The position numbers and the translations under genes are program-made. Below the pieces are notes generated by a model. The model searched no databases. It saw nothing but the letters and a program-made list of their open reading frames with translations, and was not told the DNA's origin. A stretch of DNA of 64,000 nucleotides from contig NZ_BAER01000017.1 of the NCBI RefSeq assembly GCF_000315055.1, forward strand, positions 1-64,000, written 5' to 3'. This document shows positions 55,046 through 64,000 of this stretch, piece by piece. The stretch is from Paraglaciecola polaris LMG 21857 (GTDB lineage: Bacteria; Pseudomonadota; Gammaproteobacteria; Enterobacterales; Alteromonadaceae). Position 1 is the stretch's first letter; each line of letters begins with the position of its first letter.

Positions 55046-57646
55046 TTATAACTCACGCTTAACTTGAACGATTTCAAACACTTCAATTTGATCGCCCACT
55101 TTAACATCGTTGTAGTTCTTCACGCCGATACCACACTCAACCCCGTTACGTACTTCTTGTACGTCATCCTTGAAGCGTCTTAATGACTCAAGCTCGCCTT
55201 CATAGATAACCACGTTTTCACGTAGTACACGGATTGGGTTACTGCGCTTAATAAGCCCTTCGATAACCATACAGCCAGCAATTGCACCCAGTTTCGGTGA
55301 TTTAAACACATCACGTACTTCCGCCAAACCAATGATTTCTTGTTTGAATTCAGGGGCAAGCATACCGGTCATCGCCATCTTAACTTCATCAATCAAGCTA
55401 TAGATTACACTGTAATAACGTAGGTCAATCTCTTCCGTTTCAATAACACGTCTTGCACTTGCATCAGCACGTACGTTGAAACCAACAACGATAGCACTTG
55501 AAGCAGCGGCTAAGCTTGCGTCTGTTTCGGTAATACCACCAACTCCACTACCCACAATGTTCACTTTCACTTCGGAAGTAGACAGCTTGGTTAGTGAATC
55601 AGAAATGGCTTCTACTGAACCTTGAACATCCGCTTTAAGTACAATGTTAAGCTCGCTTACGTCGCCAGCTTCCATGTTAGCAAACATGTTTTCAAGCTTG
55701 GCTTTTTGCTGCTTAGCTAGTTTAATTTCACGTTGCTTAGTGTGACGCTTGGCTGCAACTTCTCGCGCTTTACGCTCATCCTGAACCACTAATGCATCTT
55801 CACCTGCTACCGGTACACCGGACAAACCGAGCACTTCAACTGGCGTTGACGGACCTGCAACAGTCACGTCTTGACCGTTTTCGTCACGCATAGCGCGAAC
55901 GCGGCCGTATTCAATACCACACAGCAGGATGTCACCCGCTTTCAGTTGACCTTCTTGGATCAATACTGAAGCCACCGGACCACGTCCTTTATCCAAACGA
56001 GATTCAATAACAATCCCTTTGGCAGAACCCGTAGGTGGTGCTTTTAAGTCTAACAATTCAGCTTGTAAGCTAATCGCTTCAAGTAAAGCGTCGATGCCTT
56101 CACCTGTTTTTGCCGAGACATTAACAAACTGGTGTTCACCGCCCCACTCTTCTGAAATCACTTCCAGTTGAGAGAGTTCAGTTTTAACTCGGTCTAAGTC
56201 TATGCCGTCTTTATCAATTTTGTTTACAGCAACAATCAAAGGTACACCTGCCGCTTTAGCATGTTGTACAGCTTCTTTTGTTTGTGGCATTACACCATCA
56301 TCTGCTGCTACCACTAATACAACGATATCCGTTGCTGTGGCGCCACGAGCACGCATAGCAGTAAACGCCGCGTGACCTGGGGTATCCAAAAAGGCGATAC
56401 GTCCGTTATCCGTTTCAACGCTGTAAGCACCAATGTGCTGCGTAATGCCACCGGCTTCGCCAGCTGCAACTTTCGCTCGACGAATGTAATCAAGCAATGA
56501 CGTTTTACCGTGATCTACGTGACCCATAATGGTGACAACAGGTGCGCGAGAGGCAAGCTCTGACGAAATATTGTCAGCCAACAATTCGTCTTCTAACGCA
56601 TTGTCGTTAACCAATTCATATTTGTGACCTAACTCTTCAACCACAACAACTGCGGTTTCTTGGTCAAGAACCTGGTTGATCGTAACCATTTCGCCCATTT
56701 TCATCATGGCTTTGATTACTGCGGTGGCTTTAATGGCCAACTTATTGGCTAAGTCACTTACTGTGATGGTTTCGCCCAGGCGAACAATACGTTCAACGGG
56801 CTGAGCAGGTTTGTTAAACGCATGTTTAAGATCTGACCCGGCATTACGTTTCGACTTTTTACGACGACGTCCGCCACGTTCAATTTTAATATCATCCGCA
56901 TCTTCTGCTTCTTGTGCATAACGGTTGCTATGTACATGCACTTCTTCTGCTTCTTGCTTCTTACGACGCTCTTCTTCTTCTTTCCAACGGCGTGAGTTTT
57001 CTTCAGTCAGTTTCAGTGCTTCTTCTGCCGCTTTTTTAGCATCTTCTTCAAGCTTGCGTTGTGCTTCTTGTTCTTGCTTCTTACGGATATTTTCCGCATC
57101 AGCACGGGCACGTTCTTGCTCTGCCTTTTCTTCAGGGCTCAGAGCTGACTCTTCTGCTTGACGTGCTTCGGCTTCTTTCTTAGCACGGGCAACACGTTCA
57201 GCTTCAGCTTTGGCTTTTGCTTCTGCGGCTTTCTTCGCTTTTTCTTCGGCGGCTTTCTTCGCTTCTTCAGCTTGTTGTTGCTCGGCTTCAAGCTTGGCTT
57301 GTTGCTCAGCTAACACACGGGCTGTTTCTTCTTCCGCTAAACGCGCTTCTTCCACGTCAGTGCGTTTAACGTACGTACGCTTCTTACGTACTTCAACCGT
57401 TACCGCTTTCGACTTACCCATATTAAGAGTACTAGTCGTTTTACGTTGTAATGTCATTCGCTTAGGCCCGTCAGAGCCCGTACCGCCATGTTGTTTGCTT
57501 AAATAATCCAACAGCTGACGTTTTTCATCTTCAGTCACGTTTTCATTTGCCGCTTTAACAATATCAGCATCTTTAAACTGCTTAACTAAGCGGTCAACCG
57601 AAGTGCCGATATCGGCGGCGAGTTTTTCAATGGATACTTCTGCCAT
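55046..57646 (-). CDS. infB: Translation initiation factor IF-2
   Basis: An 866-residue GTPase that brings fMet-tRNA to the 30S subunit. It has an IF2_N domain at about residues 1-55, then a highly charged Glu/Ala/Lys segment (about 110-250), a second IF2_N-like region, and the G domain (GHVDHGKTS near residue 373, DTPGHAA, NKID). Domains II-IV follow, with the C-terminal fMet-binding barrel ending [12 protein letters not shown]. It is 24 bp after nusA. The repetitive charged region is also the source of long antisense reading frames that are not genes. Confidence 0.97.
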   Translation of the reverse strand: MAEVSIEKLAADIGTSVDRLVKQFKDADIVKAANENVTEDEKRQLLDYLSKQHGGTGSDGPKRMTLQRKTTSTLNMGKSKAVTVEVRKKRTYVKRTDVEEARLAEEETARVLAEQQAKLEAEQQQAEEAKKAAEEKAKKAAEAKAKAEAERVARAKKEAEARQAEESALSPEEKAEQERARADAENIRKKQEQEAQRKLEEDAKKAAEEALKLTEENSRRWKEEEERRKKQEAEEVHVHSNRYAQEAEDADDIKIERGGRRRKKSKRNAGSDLKHAFNKPAQPVERIVRLGETITVSDLANKLAIKATAVIKAMMKMGEMVTINQVLDQETAVVVVEELGHKYELVNDNALEDELLADNISSELASRAPVVTIMGHVDHGKTSLLDYIRRAKVAAGEAGGITQHIGAYSVETDNGRIAFLDTPGHAAFTAMRARGATATDIVVLVVAADDGVMPQTKEAVQHAKAAGVPLIVAVNKIDKDGIDLDRVKTELSQLEVISEEWGGEHQFVNVSAKTGEGIDALLEAISLQAELLDLKAPPTGSAKGIVIESRLDKGRGPVASVLIQEGQLKAGDILLCGIEYGRVRAMRDENGQDVTVAGPSTPVEVLGLSGVPVAGEDALVVQDERKAREVAAKRHTKQREIKLAKQQKAKLENMFANMEAGDVSELNIVLKADVQGSVEAISDSLTKLSTSEVKVNIVGSGVGGITETDASLAAASSAIVVGFNVRADASARRVIETEEIDLRYYSVIYSLIDEVKMAMTGMLAPEFKQEIIGLAEVRDVFKSPKLGAIAGCMVIEGLIKRSNPIRVLRENVVIYEGELESLRRFKDDVQEVRNGVECGIGVKNYNDVKVGDQIEVFEIVQVKREL

Positions 57647-57669
57647 ATTCGTAATTCCTCTTGGTGACC

Positions 57670-59163
57670 CTATTCTTCGTTAAACCAGACAATGTTTCGT
57701 GCAGCCATAATCAGCTGGCCAGCTTTCTCTTCATCTAGTTCTTCAATATCGCTGATCTCATCTACGCCTTGCTCCGCAAGTGCTTCAAGATCGGTAATGC
57801 CGCGACTTGCCAATGTATAGGCAAGATGGCGTTCCATACCGGCTAAACTTAATAGCTCTTCTTTTGGTTCAGAGGCTTCCAGTGTCTCTTCGTTTGCAAG
57901 CGCTTGCGTAGTTAACGCTGCGCGGGCTCTGCTACGTAGATCTTCAACGATATCTTCATCAAGTCCGTCAATTTCCAGTAGCTCATTAATAGGTACGTAA
58001 GCGATTTCTTCAAGAGTAGTAAACCCTTCATCAACCAATACCGCGGCAAATTCTTCGTCAATATCCAGTCCATTAACGAAAACCGCTAACACCTTAGAAT
58101 TTTCTTCATCGTGTTTATTATTCAGGTCTTCAACGGTCATTACATTTAGTTCCCAGCCAGTAAGCTGAGCGGCTAAACGCACGTTTTGACCACTACGACC
58201 GATAGCTTGCGCTAAGTTGTCTGCTTCAACGGCCACATCCATGGTGTGATTATCTTCATCCATCACAATCGATGCGACTTCCGCTGGTGCCATTGCGTTG
58301 ATGACGAACTGAGCAGGATTGTCATCCCACAACACGATATCAACCCGCTCACCGCTTAATTCGCCGCTAACAGCTTGAACACGTGAACCACGCATACCAA
58401 CACAAGCACCAACAGGATCAAGACGTTTGTCATTGGTTTTTACAGCGATTTTAGCCCGTGAACCAGGATCCCGTGCTGCCGCCTTAATTTCTAAGGTTTC
58501 TTCAGCAATCTCAGGCACTTCTAATCTGAATAACTCAACCAACATATCAGGATGGGTACGGCTAATAAATAACTGTGCGCCACGCGCTTCAGGACGAATA
58601 ACGTAAAGTAGGCCACGTACGCGATCACCTGGACGGAATGTTTCGCGAGGTAACATATCATCACGGTAGATAACGCCTTCAGCGTTATTACCTAAATCAA
58701 TAATGATATTATCGCGATTAACTTTTTTGACCGTACCGGTCACTAGTTCGCCGACACGTTCTTCGTATTCTGCCATCACTTGCGCACGTTCAGCTTCACG
58801 TACTTTTTGTACGATAACTTGCTTAGCGGTTTGTGTGGTTATACGGTCGAATTTAATCGATTCAACTTGATCTTCAACATAGTCACCTAGTTGAATATCG
58901 GGCTCATCAATTTGAGCGGCAGAAATGGTCATTTCTGCAAATGGGTTCTCTTGCTTTTGATCATCAGCGATAACCATCCAACGACGGAACGTGTCAAAAT
59001 CACCTGTTACACGGTCAATGGCGACCCGTACTTCGATTTCGCCTTCAGTCTTCTTTTTAGTTGCACTTGCAATGGCAAATTCTAACGCTTCAAATATTTT
59101 TTCTCTTGGAACTTGTTTTTCATTTGAAACGGCTTCCGCCACTAACAAAATTTCTTTATTCAT
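57670..59163 (-). CDS. nusA: Transcription termination/antitermination factor NusA
   Basis: A 497-residue RNA polymerase-associated factor. The N-terminal domain binds polymerase. An S1 domain ([23 protein letters not shown]) is followed by two KH domains ([31 protein letters not shown] and [33 protein letters not shown]). Two C-terminal acidic repeats ([17 protein letters not shown] and [20 protein letters not shown]) are present, as in E. coli NusA (495 residues). It is the second protein gene of the metY operon. Confidence 0.97.
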   Translation of the reverse strand: MNKEILLVAEAVSNEKQVPREKIFEALEFAIASATKKKTEGEIEVRVAIDRVTGDFDTFRRWMVIADDQKQENPFAEMTISAAQIDEPDIQLGDYVEDQVESIKFDRITTQTAKQVIVQKVREAERAQVMAEYEERVGELVTGTVKKVNRDNIIIDLGNNAEGVIYRDDMLPRETFRPGDRVRGLLYVIRPEARGAQLFISRTHPDMLVELFRLEVPEIAEETLEIKAAARDPGSRAKIAVKTNDKRLDPVGACVGMRGSRVQAVSGELSGERVDIVLWDDNPAQFVINAMAPAEVASIVMDEDNHTMDVAVEADNLAQAIGRSGQNVRLAAQLTGWELNVMTVEDLNNKHDEENSKVLAVFVNGLDIDEEFAAVLVDEGFTTLEEIAYVPINELLEIDGLDEDIVEDLRSRARAALTTQALANEETLEASEPKEELLSLAGMERHLAYTLASRGITDLEALAEQGVDEISDIEELDEEKAGQLIMAARNIVWFNEE

Positions 59164-59211
59164 GATTGCCTCACTGATTATTCTTTAGCAAAAGCCTAAA
59201 TGGCCATTTAC

Positions 59212-59670
59212 TCAATCAAACGTTGGAACAACATTGCCTTTTTCAATATTGGCAAATGCCAATACGAACTCTTGATTGTCAACTTGAACAGTTAACATGC
59301 CATCAGATTCACTCAATAACTTTCCTTTGAAGTTACGTCTGTCTCCCATGGGCATTTTCAAGCGTAACGTGACAACTTCGCCAATCGAGTCGATATAATG
59401 TTGTAACTTAAATAATGGACGCTCCATGCCCGGTGAGGACACTTCTAAGTTGTATTCTGTATTAATAGGGTCTTCTACATCAAGTACAGCACTGACTTGA
59501 TGACTCACTTCTGCACAATGATCAACCGAAATACCATCTGGATGATCAATGTAAACGCGCATAGTGGAATGTACTCCAGCGCGAACAAACTCAATCCCCA
59601 CCATTTCAAAGCCGAGGGCTTCAACAGGTGCGGTCAACATTTCAGTTAATTTTTGCTCTAGTTGAGACAA
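59212..59670 (-). CDS. rimP: Ribosome maturation factor RimP
   Basis: A 152-residue 30S assembly factor. The frame is open further upstream, but that part is hydrophobic and unlike the family. A TTG at 59670 preceded by TTGGAGCG gives [27 protein letters not shown], the normal N terminus, so I chose it. [30 protein letters not shown] and [13 protein letters not shown] are family blocks. It is the first protein gene after the tRNA. Confidence 0.93.
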   Translation of the reverse strand: MSQLEQKLTEMLTAPVEALGFEMVGIEFVRAGVHSTMRVYIDHPDGISVDHCAEVSHQVSAVLDVEDPINTEYNLEVSSPGMERPLFKLQHYIDSIGEVVTLRLKMPMGDRRNFKGKLLSESDGMLTVQVDNQEFVLAFANIEKGNVVPTFD

Positions 59671-59740
59671 TATGCACGCTCCAAAAACGAAAAAAGGGCC
59701 ATAAGCCCAGAATAAATAAAAACAGATTAAAAAGGATAAC

Positions 59741-59768
59741 AAAAAGCCCCGTACAAGCGGGGCTTTTT
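59741..59768 (-). terminator. Terminator-like hairpin after tRNA-fMet
   Basis: AAAAAGCCCC and GGGGCTTTTT form a perfect 10-bp stem between the tRNA and rimP, with T runs. On the minus strand it follows the tRNA by about 60 bp and may partly terminate tRNA transcripts before rimP. Confidence 0.75.
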
Positions 59769-59830
59769 GTTTCTGGACCCTAGTCCACTATTCTTGCTGA
59801 AAATTGACTGGATGCCAAATTTTCAAAAAG

Positions 59831-59907
<77 letters not shown>

Positions 59908-60090
59908 CTTGAAATCTTTTTCGATATGCGTTCCGTGTACTTCGTACCGCGTCTCGAGTGGGGCGTATTATACATAGCTGATGGGATGACGCAAGCCTTG
60001 TGAAGCATAAATCACAAATTAATCGGTCGACCAAATAACGCTGTACATAATTCATACAAATCAGCCGGTTGCAAAAAATACATGACTTGA

Positions 60091-60396
60091 TTAAGACTGC
60101 AGCAGATCCATTTTGGTGGCTAATTTGAAATCCAATTCACTTAACCCACCCGCGTCGTGTGTGGTCAGCTTAACTTCGACTTTATTGTAGACATTAAACC
60201 ACTCAGGGTGGTGATTGAGCTTTTCCGCCCAGATAGCGACTTGGCTCATCCAGCCGAAAGCGCGAATGAAACTTTTGAACTTGAAGTCTTTCGCTAACTT
60301 TCCTTCAGTAATTTGCCATTGTTGCTCTGTTGGCAAATTCTGATTGAGCTCATTCAATTTTACCAAGCTTTCAGCATTCGTTAATTTATCCACCAT
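60091..60396 (-). CDS. phhB: Pterin-4a-carbinolamine dehydratase
   Basis: A 101-residue enzyme that dehydrates 4a-hydroxytetrahydrobiopterin to recycle pterin cofactor for phenylalanine hydroxylase. [68 protein letters not shown] contains the family's His-His-Pro-Glu-Trp motif. The ATG at 60396 is preferred; an in-frame ATG at 60426 would add 10 residues. No phhA is adjacent. Confidence 0.93.
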   Translation of the reverse strand: MVDKLTNAESLVKLNELNQNLPTEQQWQITEGKLAKDFKFKSFIRAFGWMSQVAIWAEKLNHHPEWFNVYNKVEVKLTTHDAGGLSELDFKLATKMDLLQS

Positions 60397-60508
60397 AAAA
60401 TCCTCATATTCACCGTTGGGAAGCATATAACTCTATGATGCCGTCAAACAGCAAGAATGAAAGTCAAATTACGATTTATCGACAAAAAATGCGGCTACTT
60501 TTGTTTAC

Positions 60509-60536
60509 AAAAAAACCTGCCGAAGCAGGTTTTTTT
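60509..60536 (-). terminator. Terminator of the second TonB receptor gene
   Basis: AAAAAAACCTGC and GCAGGTTTTTTT form a 12-bp stem with a CGAA loop, 17 bp after the receptor stop codon on the minus strand. Confidence 0.9.
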
Positions 60537-60552
60537 ATATAAAAGGTTAAGC

Positions 60553-63237
60553 TTAGAACTCGACGGCGAAGCGCGCGTAAATCTGACGACCTCTAGGGTC
60601 ATGCACCTTACTGTCGAAGCCACTGTTAGTGAATAACTGAGGAGGCTCTTCATCTGTAATATTGATACCACCAACTGACAACACATAGTTGTTCTGGGTA
60701 TCAAACATTGCACCTAAGTTAACATTGTACTGCACATCATAAGTTACGTGACTATCAACTTCTTTAAAGCCACCAGCAGTATCACAACCCCCCGTATTGA
60801 CTGTTCCATCGGAACAGTTTTGATCATCATCATAACTGCTAATATATCGAGCAAAGATATTCGCTGAGTGCGCACCAGATGACCAATTCAAGCCAAGGTT
60901 CAAACGCAATTCAGGTGATGACGTACCAATGTTCGTAAAGTTTCTACGCCCTGCCCCATCTACCTTCCCTGCTTGTGGGTCATCTAGTTCGTACTTTGTA
61001 ATGTAGGTCGCATTAATTGACGGAACAAACAAACCTGCATCCGTATCCATCTTGTAACTTGCCACAAAATCTAAACCAGAGGTTTCAAGAGAGCTGGCAT
61101 TGACATAAGTATTATTAACTTGTGTTAATGGTCCTGTGAGAGGGTCGCCAGCGCGCACAACGCGATCTGGATCACTTGGGTCTAAATTCAATACCGCTTG
61201 TGGGTTTTCTTGAATGATCAAGTCTTCAAACTCGAAGTTCCAATAATCAACCTCAATGGACACATCACTAATAGGCTCAAACGACACACCAATATTGTAC
61301 GCAGTTGACTCTTCTGGTTTTAAATCTTCATTACCTACTGTGCGCACTGCGGCAAAAGCGTTCGCACCGATAAGAGGATCAACCAGTTGTTGCAGTGAAG
61401 TTCCCCCACCATTTCGCAAGAATACCGTAGGTGCTCTGAATGACGTAGAGATCGAACCACGGAAAGACAACTCTTCACTGGCACGATAAGAGAAAGCCAC
61501 TTTAGGGTCTATGGTATCGCCAATTGAACCGCCGTAGTCTTCATAACGAACAGCCAACTGGATATCCAAATCATTAAAAACAGGCAAGGCCATTTCAGCG
61601 AAAACAGCCCAAACATCCAACGAACCGTCAAAATCTGGGTTACCGATAACAAAGGTAAAACTATCTTGGTTGGCTAATGCATCATAATCTTGACTTAACG
61701 ATTCGTCACGGTACTGCATGCCGAATGCTAAGCCTGCCGCTCCGCCGTCCATATCGAACACATCGAATGACATAAAGCCTTCATATACTTGTAAATCGGA
61801 TTTGGAGTCGATGGTCTCAAGTCCGGTAAACGAATCAATGACATATTGAGAGTTAGGGGCTGTGGTATATGAAGTGGCAAACGGATTAAAGTATTCGCAA
61901 TCGCCTTCACCTGCGGTTCCGGTTAACGGATTACATTGCCCACCGCCTAGACCATTTAAAGCAAGATTAAATTCTGTATCTAACACGTCAGGTACGCTGA
62001 AGAAAAAGTCATTGGTGGCATTGGTATAGCTCACTTCCCAAAAACCATGTTCTAACTCGCCTTGTAACGCAGTGTTAAAACGAAAGGTATCCGATTCAGT
62101 ATGCGCAAAATCAGGTGCTTTACCGTTACCCTCTGCACGGCCAAAAAAGGTTACGGCTTGACCAAACGGATTCTCAGGATGATCAGCAGGTACAACTGGG
62201 CCGGTTAATATAGGGAAACTTGGTGCGCCCCCCCGTGAAGCTCTGTTACGCGCGAAGCTGACTTCAGTAGTCCAGCTCATAGTGTCAGATACTTCGTATT
62301 CCGCTTTAACATAAGCATTTAGGCGTGATTCGTCCGGTACATATGAGTAATCTTTACCGAAGTCAAACATACACATACCCACATCTAAACCGGGTACTGT
62401 GCCTGGAGGAGCAAGTAAATTAGCGGCCCCGCCGAATTCTTCACAACCGTACGGGTCAATAAAAGGTGTTGCCCCGATGAAATAAGAACCAGGGTTACCC
62501 AAAGCACTGCTGTCATCTTGAGGTCGACTTAAACGACGATCTTTAATAAATAGTGGTGAACGATTGGTATAACTCACTGCCGCAATGATGCTACTTTTAT
62601 CATTACTGGTTCCCCATAAACCTTGCAACACATATTCTTTATTGTTGCCGTGGGCACCGTCTTGATAATCTGCGCTGAGTTTGACCCCTTCATAATTACG
62701 CTTGGTGATGAAGTTAACAACACCTGCTACTGCGTCTGAGCCATAAAGTGCAGAAGCACCATCTTTAATGATCTCCACTCTATCAATGGCAATCATAGGT
62801 ACCAACGAGCTGGTATCTACAAAGTTCAAACCGGCATTGGTGGGCTGCGACGTGACAACCTGACGTTTGTTATTCAACAATACCAAAGTTGAGGCAACGC
62901 CTAAACCACGTAAGTTGATGTTTGATGTGCCCGCTGTGGCATTTTGGGTAAAAGCATCCGGATTGTTTTCCGCTCCAGTATTAATCGTCAATGTCTGCGT
63001 GATATCGGCGATGTTTTTCGCACCTAATGCATCAATAGCAACACTATCAACAACAGACAGCGGTGACGGTGATTCAAAGTTTTCGCTGCGACGAACGAAA
63101 CTCCCTGTCACCATAATCATTTCGATATCTTCTTTTTTCTTTACGTCGGCTTCTTGGGCCAATACTGAAGGGGTAGCAAATAGAAATTGAGCGGAAATGG
63201 CCGCAGCTAAAGCACTGACTCGTGTTTTTATCTTCAT
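60553..63237 (-). CDS. TonB-dependent outer-membrane receptor
   Basis: An 894-residue receptor with a Sec signal peptide (cleavage near SVLAQ), a TonB-box-like IEMIMVTGSFVRR, and a plug with LRGLGVASTLVLLNNKRQVV and IDRVEIIKDGASALYGSDAVAGVVNF. A long barrel ends RGRQIYARFAVEF. Similar receptors in marine Alteromonadales are often fed by carbohydrates or small organic compounds, but no substrate can be assigned: neighbouring genes are a pterin dehydratase and a MaoC protein. No Fur-like box was convincing upstream. Confidence 0.92.
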   Translation of the reverse strand: MKIKTRVSALAAAISAQFLFATPSVLAQEADVKKKEDIEMIMVTGSFVRRSENFESPSPLSVVDSVAIDALGAKNIADITQTLTINTGAENNPDAFTQNATAGTSNINLRGLGVASTLVLLNNKRQVVTSQPTNAGLNFVDTSSLVPMIAIDRVEIIKDGASALYGSDAVAGVVNFITKRNYEGVKLSADYQDGAHGNNKEYVLQGLWGTSNDKSSIIAAVSYTNRSPLFIKDRRLSRPQDDSSALGNPGSYFIGATPFIDPYGCEEFGGAANLLAPPGTVPGLDVGMCMFDFGKDYSYVPDESRLNAYVKAEYEVSDTMSWTTEVSFARNRASRGGAPSFPILTGPVVPADHPENPFGQAVTFFGRAEGNGKAPDFAHTESDTFRFNTALQGELEHGFWEVSYTNATNDFFFSVPDVLDTEFNLALNGLGGGQCNPLTGTAGEGDCEYFNPFATSYTTAPNSQYVIDSFTGLETIDSKSDLQVYEGFMSFDVFDMDGGAAGLAFGMQYRDESLSQDYDALANQDSFTFVIGNPDFDGSLDVWAVFAEMALPVFNDLDIQLAVRYEDYGGSIGDTIDPKVAFSYRASEELSFRGSISTSFRAPTVFLRNGGGTSLQQLVDPLIGANAFAAVRTVGNEDLKPEESTAYNIGVSFEPISDVSIEVDYWNFEFEDLIIQENPQAVLNLDPSDPDRVVRAGDPLTGPLTQVNNTYVNASSLETSGLDFVASYKMDTDAGLFVPSINATYITKYELDDPQAGKVDGAGRRNFTNIGTSSPELRLNLGLNWSSGAHSANIFARYISSYDDDQNCSDGTVNTGGCDTAGGFKEVDSHVTYDVQYNVNLGAMFDTQNNYVLSVGGINITDEEPPQLFTNSGFDSKVHDPRGRQIYARFAVEF

Positions 63238-63518
63238 TGTGTGTTCTCGAGGTAATTATTAGATACAAATCGAGCGTGTAAACAACGGACTTACCAACCA
63301 CTCAGACCGCGCGTCAATATTGTCTAATAGTTATAATTCTTATCAGTAAGTGACTGATTCTCAGGCGCTAAACTAATGCGCCATAGTGATAGTAGGGGGG
63401 GAAAGAGGATATGTAAATGCAATGTTATTTATATGTGAACATTAACTCAAGTCATGGTCAGACCAGATGGCGTGAATTAGAGCAACCTCTTAGGTAAAAA
63501 GATTGCTCATACTAAAGT

Positions 63519-63965
63519 CTACCCGAGCAGCATCATTAAAAATGTACCCACCAAGGCAGGCTTATCACGGCCTTTAATATCAACTTGTGTATCGAAGCTA
63601 AAAAGCGTTCCCATTGCTTTACTTTCTTTTCTCGCCAATGTGGAAATGAAACGAATTTCGTCTTCCACCCTGACCGGCTCTAAGAAACGGATTTTATCTA
63701 CACCGTAATTTAAAACGGTTTGCGTACTGGAGTCGAGTTGTACCATACCGTAGAACGCTTCCGGCATAAGGGTGACACTTAGGTAACCGTGCGCAATCGT
63801 CGTTTTAAACGGGCTTTCTTTTTGACATCGCTCTACGTCTAAGTGTATCCACTGATGATCCCCCGTCGCCTCGGCAAACAAGTTAATCCGTGCTTGATCT
63901 ATCTTCATCCAATCGCTTGGTTCTAATTGCTCACCTACATCAAGTTGTAATAAATCTTTGGCCAT
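63519..63965 (-). CDS. MaoC-like (hotdog) hydratase
   Basis: A 148-residue hotdog protein of the MaoC/R-hydratase type. DQARINLFAEATGDHQWIHLDVERC is the active-site block with the conserved Asp and His, followed by SPFKTTIAHGYLSVTLMPEAF and NYGVDKIRFLEPVRVEDEIRF. Such enzymes hydrate trans-2-enoyl-CoA to (R)-3-hydroxyacyl-CoA. It lies near the window edge and its operon context upstream is not visible. Confidence 0.9.
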   Translation of the reverse strand: MAKDLLQLDVGEQLEPSDWMKIDQARINLFAEATGDHQWIHLDVERCQKESPFKTTIAHGYLSVTLMPEAFYGMVQLDSSTQTVLNYGVDKIRFLEPVRVEDEIRFISTLARKESKAMGTLFSFDTQVDIKGRDKPALVGTFLMMLLG

Positions 63966-64000
63966 CAGTGGCTCCTCGAATATGTAATTAATCTTTACGC

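Noticed and set aside
56925-57506. Ser/Ala-rich open frames on the plus strand over infB
   Set aside because: They are shadows of the charged repeat region of IF-2 on the other strand.

Overview
The window looks like the chromosome of a marine gammaproteobacterium of the Alteromonadales (Alteromonas/Glaciecola/Paraglaciecola type). This is inferred from moderate G+C, the metY-rimP-nusA-infB-rbfA-truB-rpsO order, nadK-recN-bamE, pilZ-mfd-csiV, and large TonB-dependent receptors. The species is not claimed.

Layout. 1-8.4 kb: a secreted YHS protein, a phosphoribosyltransferase, a solitary LolC/E-type permease, then pilZ-mfd-csiV. 8.5-15.2 kb: a probable operon of Tat-exported flavin amine oxidase, dihaem cytochrome c, exported RidA and TonB receptor, with a divergent LysR regulator. 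Together these could be a periplasmic amine-oxidation system. 15.3-24.9 kb: an exported DUF1805 protein, a DASS transporter, nagZ, nadK, recN (with two LexA boxes), bamE, a YbiT-type ABC-F ATPase, a 55-residue protein and a NYN-domain protein.

25.0-41.9 kb: feoA-feoB under a probable Fur box, with feoB cut in two by a 14,709-bp transposon (26088-40796). The transposon has 24-bp imperfect terminal inverted repeats (19/24 identical) and an exact 8-bp target duplication, GGAATAAT. Deleting it with one duplication copy rejoins feoB in frame. It encodes an ISL3-family transposase whose start lies 4 bp after the stop of hsdR, so the transposase gene is the last gene of an hsdM-hsdS-hsdR-tnpA array. 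hsdM carries a +1 frameshift. The left half holds a decayed IS5-family element, a PagL-like lipid A deacylase, and a GST/cupin/TetR/aldo-keto reductase/two-thioesterase cargo with a 68-bp tandem duplication.

41.9-52.9 kb: class II DAHP synthase, LMW phosphatase-btuC-btuD, pqiABC (pqiB frameshifted at a run of eight C), a diguanylate cyclase, an ATM1-type ABC exporter and two small genes. 53.1-59.9 kb: the translation operon read from initiator tRNA-fMet to rpsO, without pnp after rpsO. 60-64 kb: phhB, a second TonB receptor and a MaoC-like protein.

The strongest candidates for something undescribed are the restriction-modification-bearing ISL3 transposon in feoB and the exported amine oxidase/cytochrome c/RidA operon.
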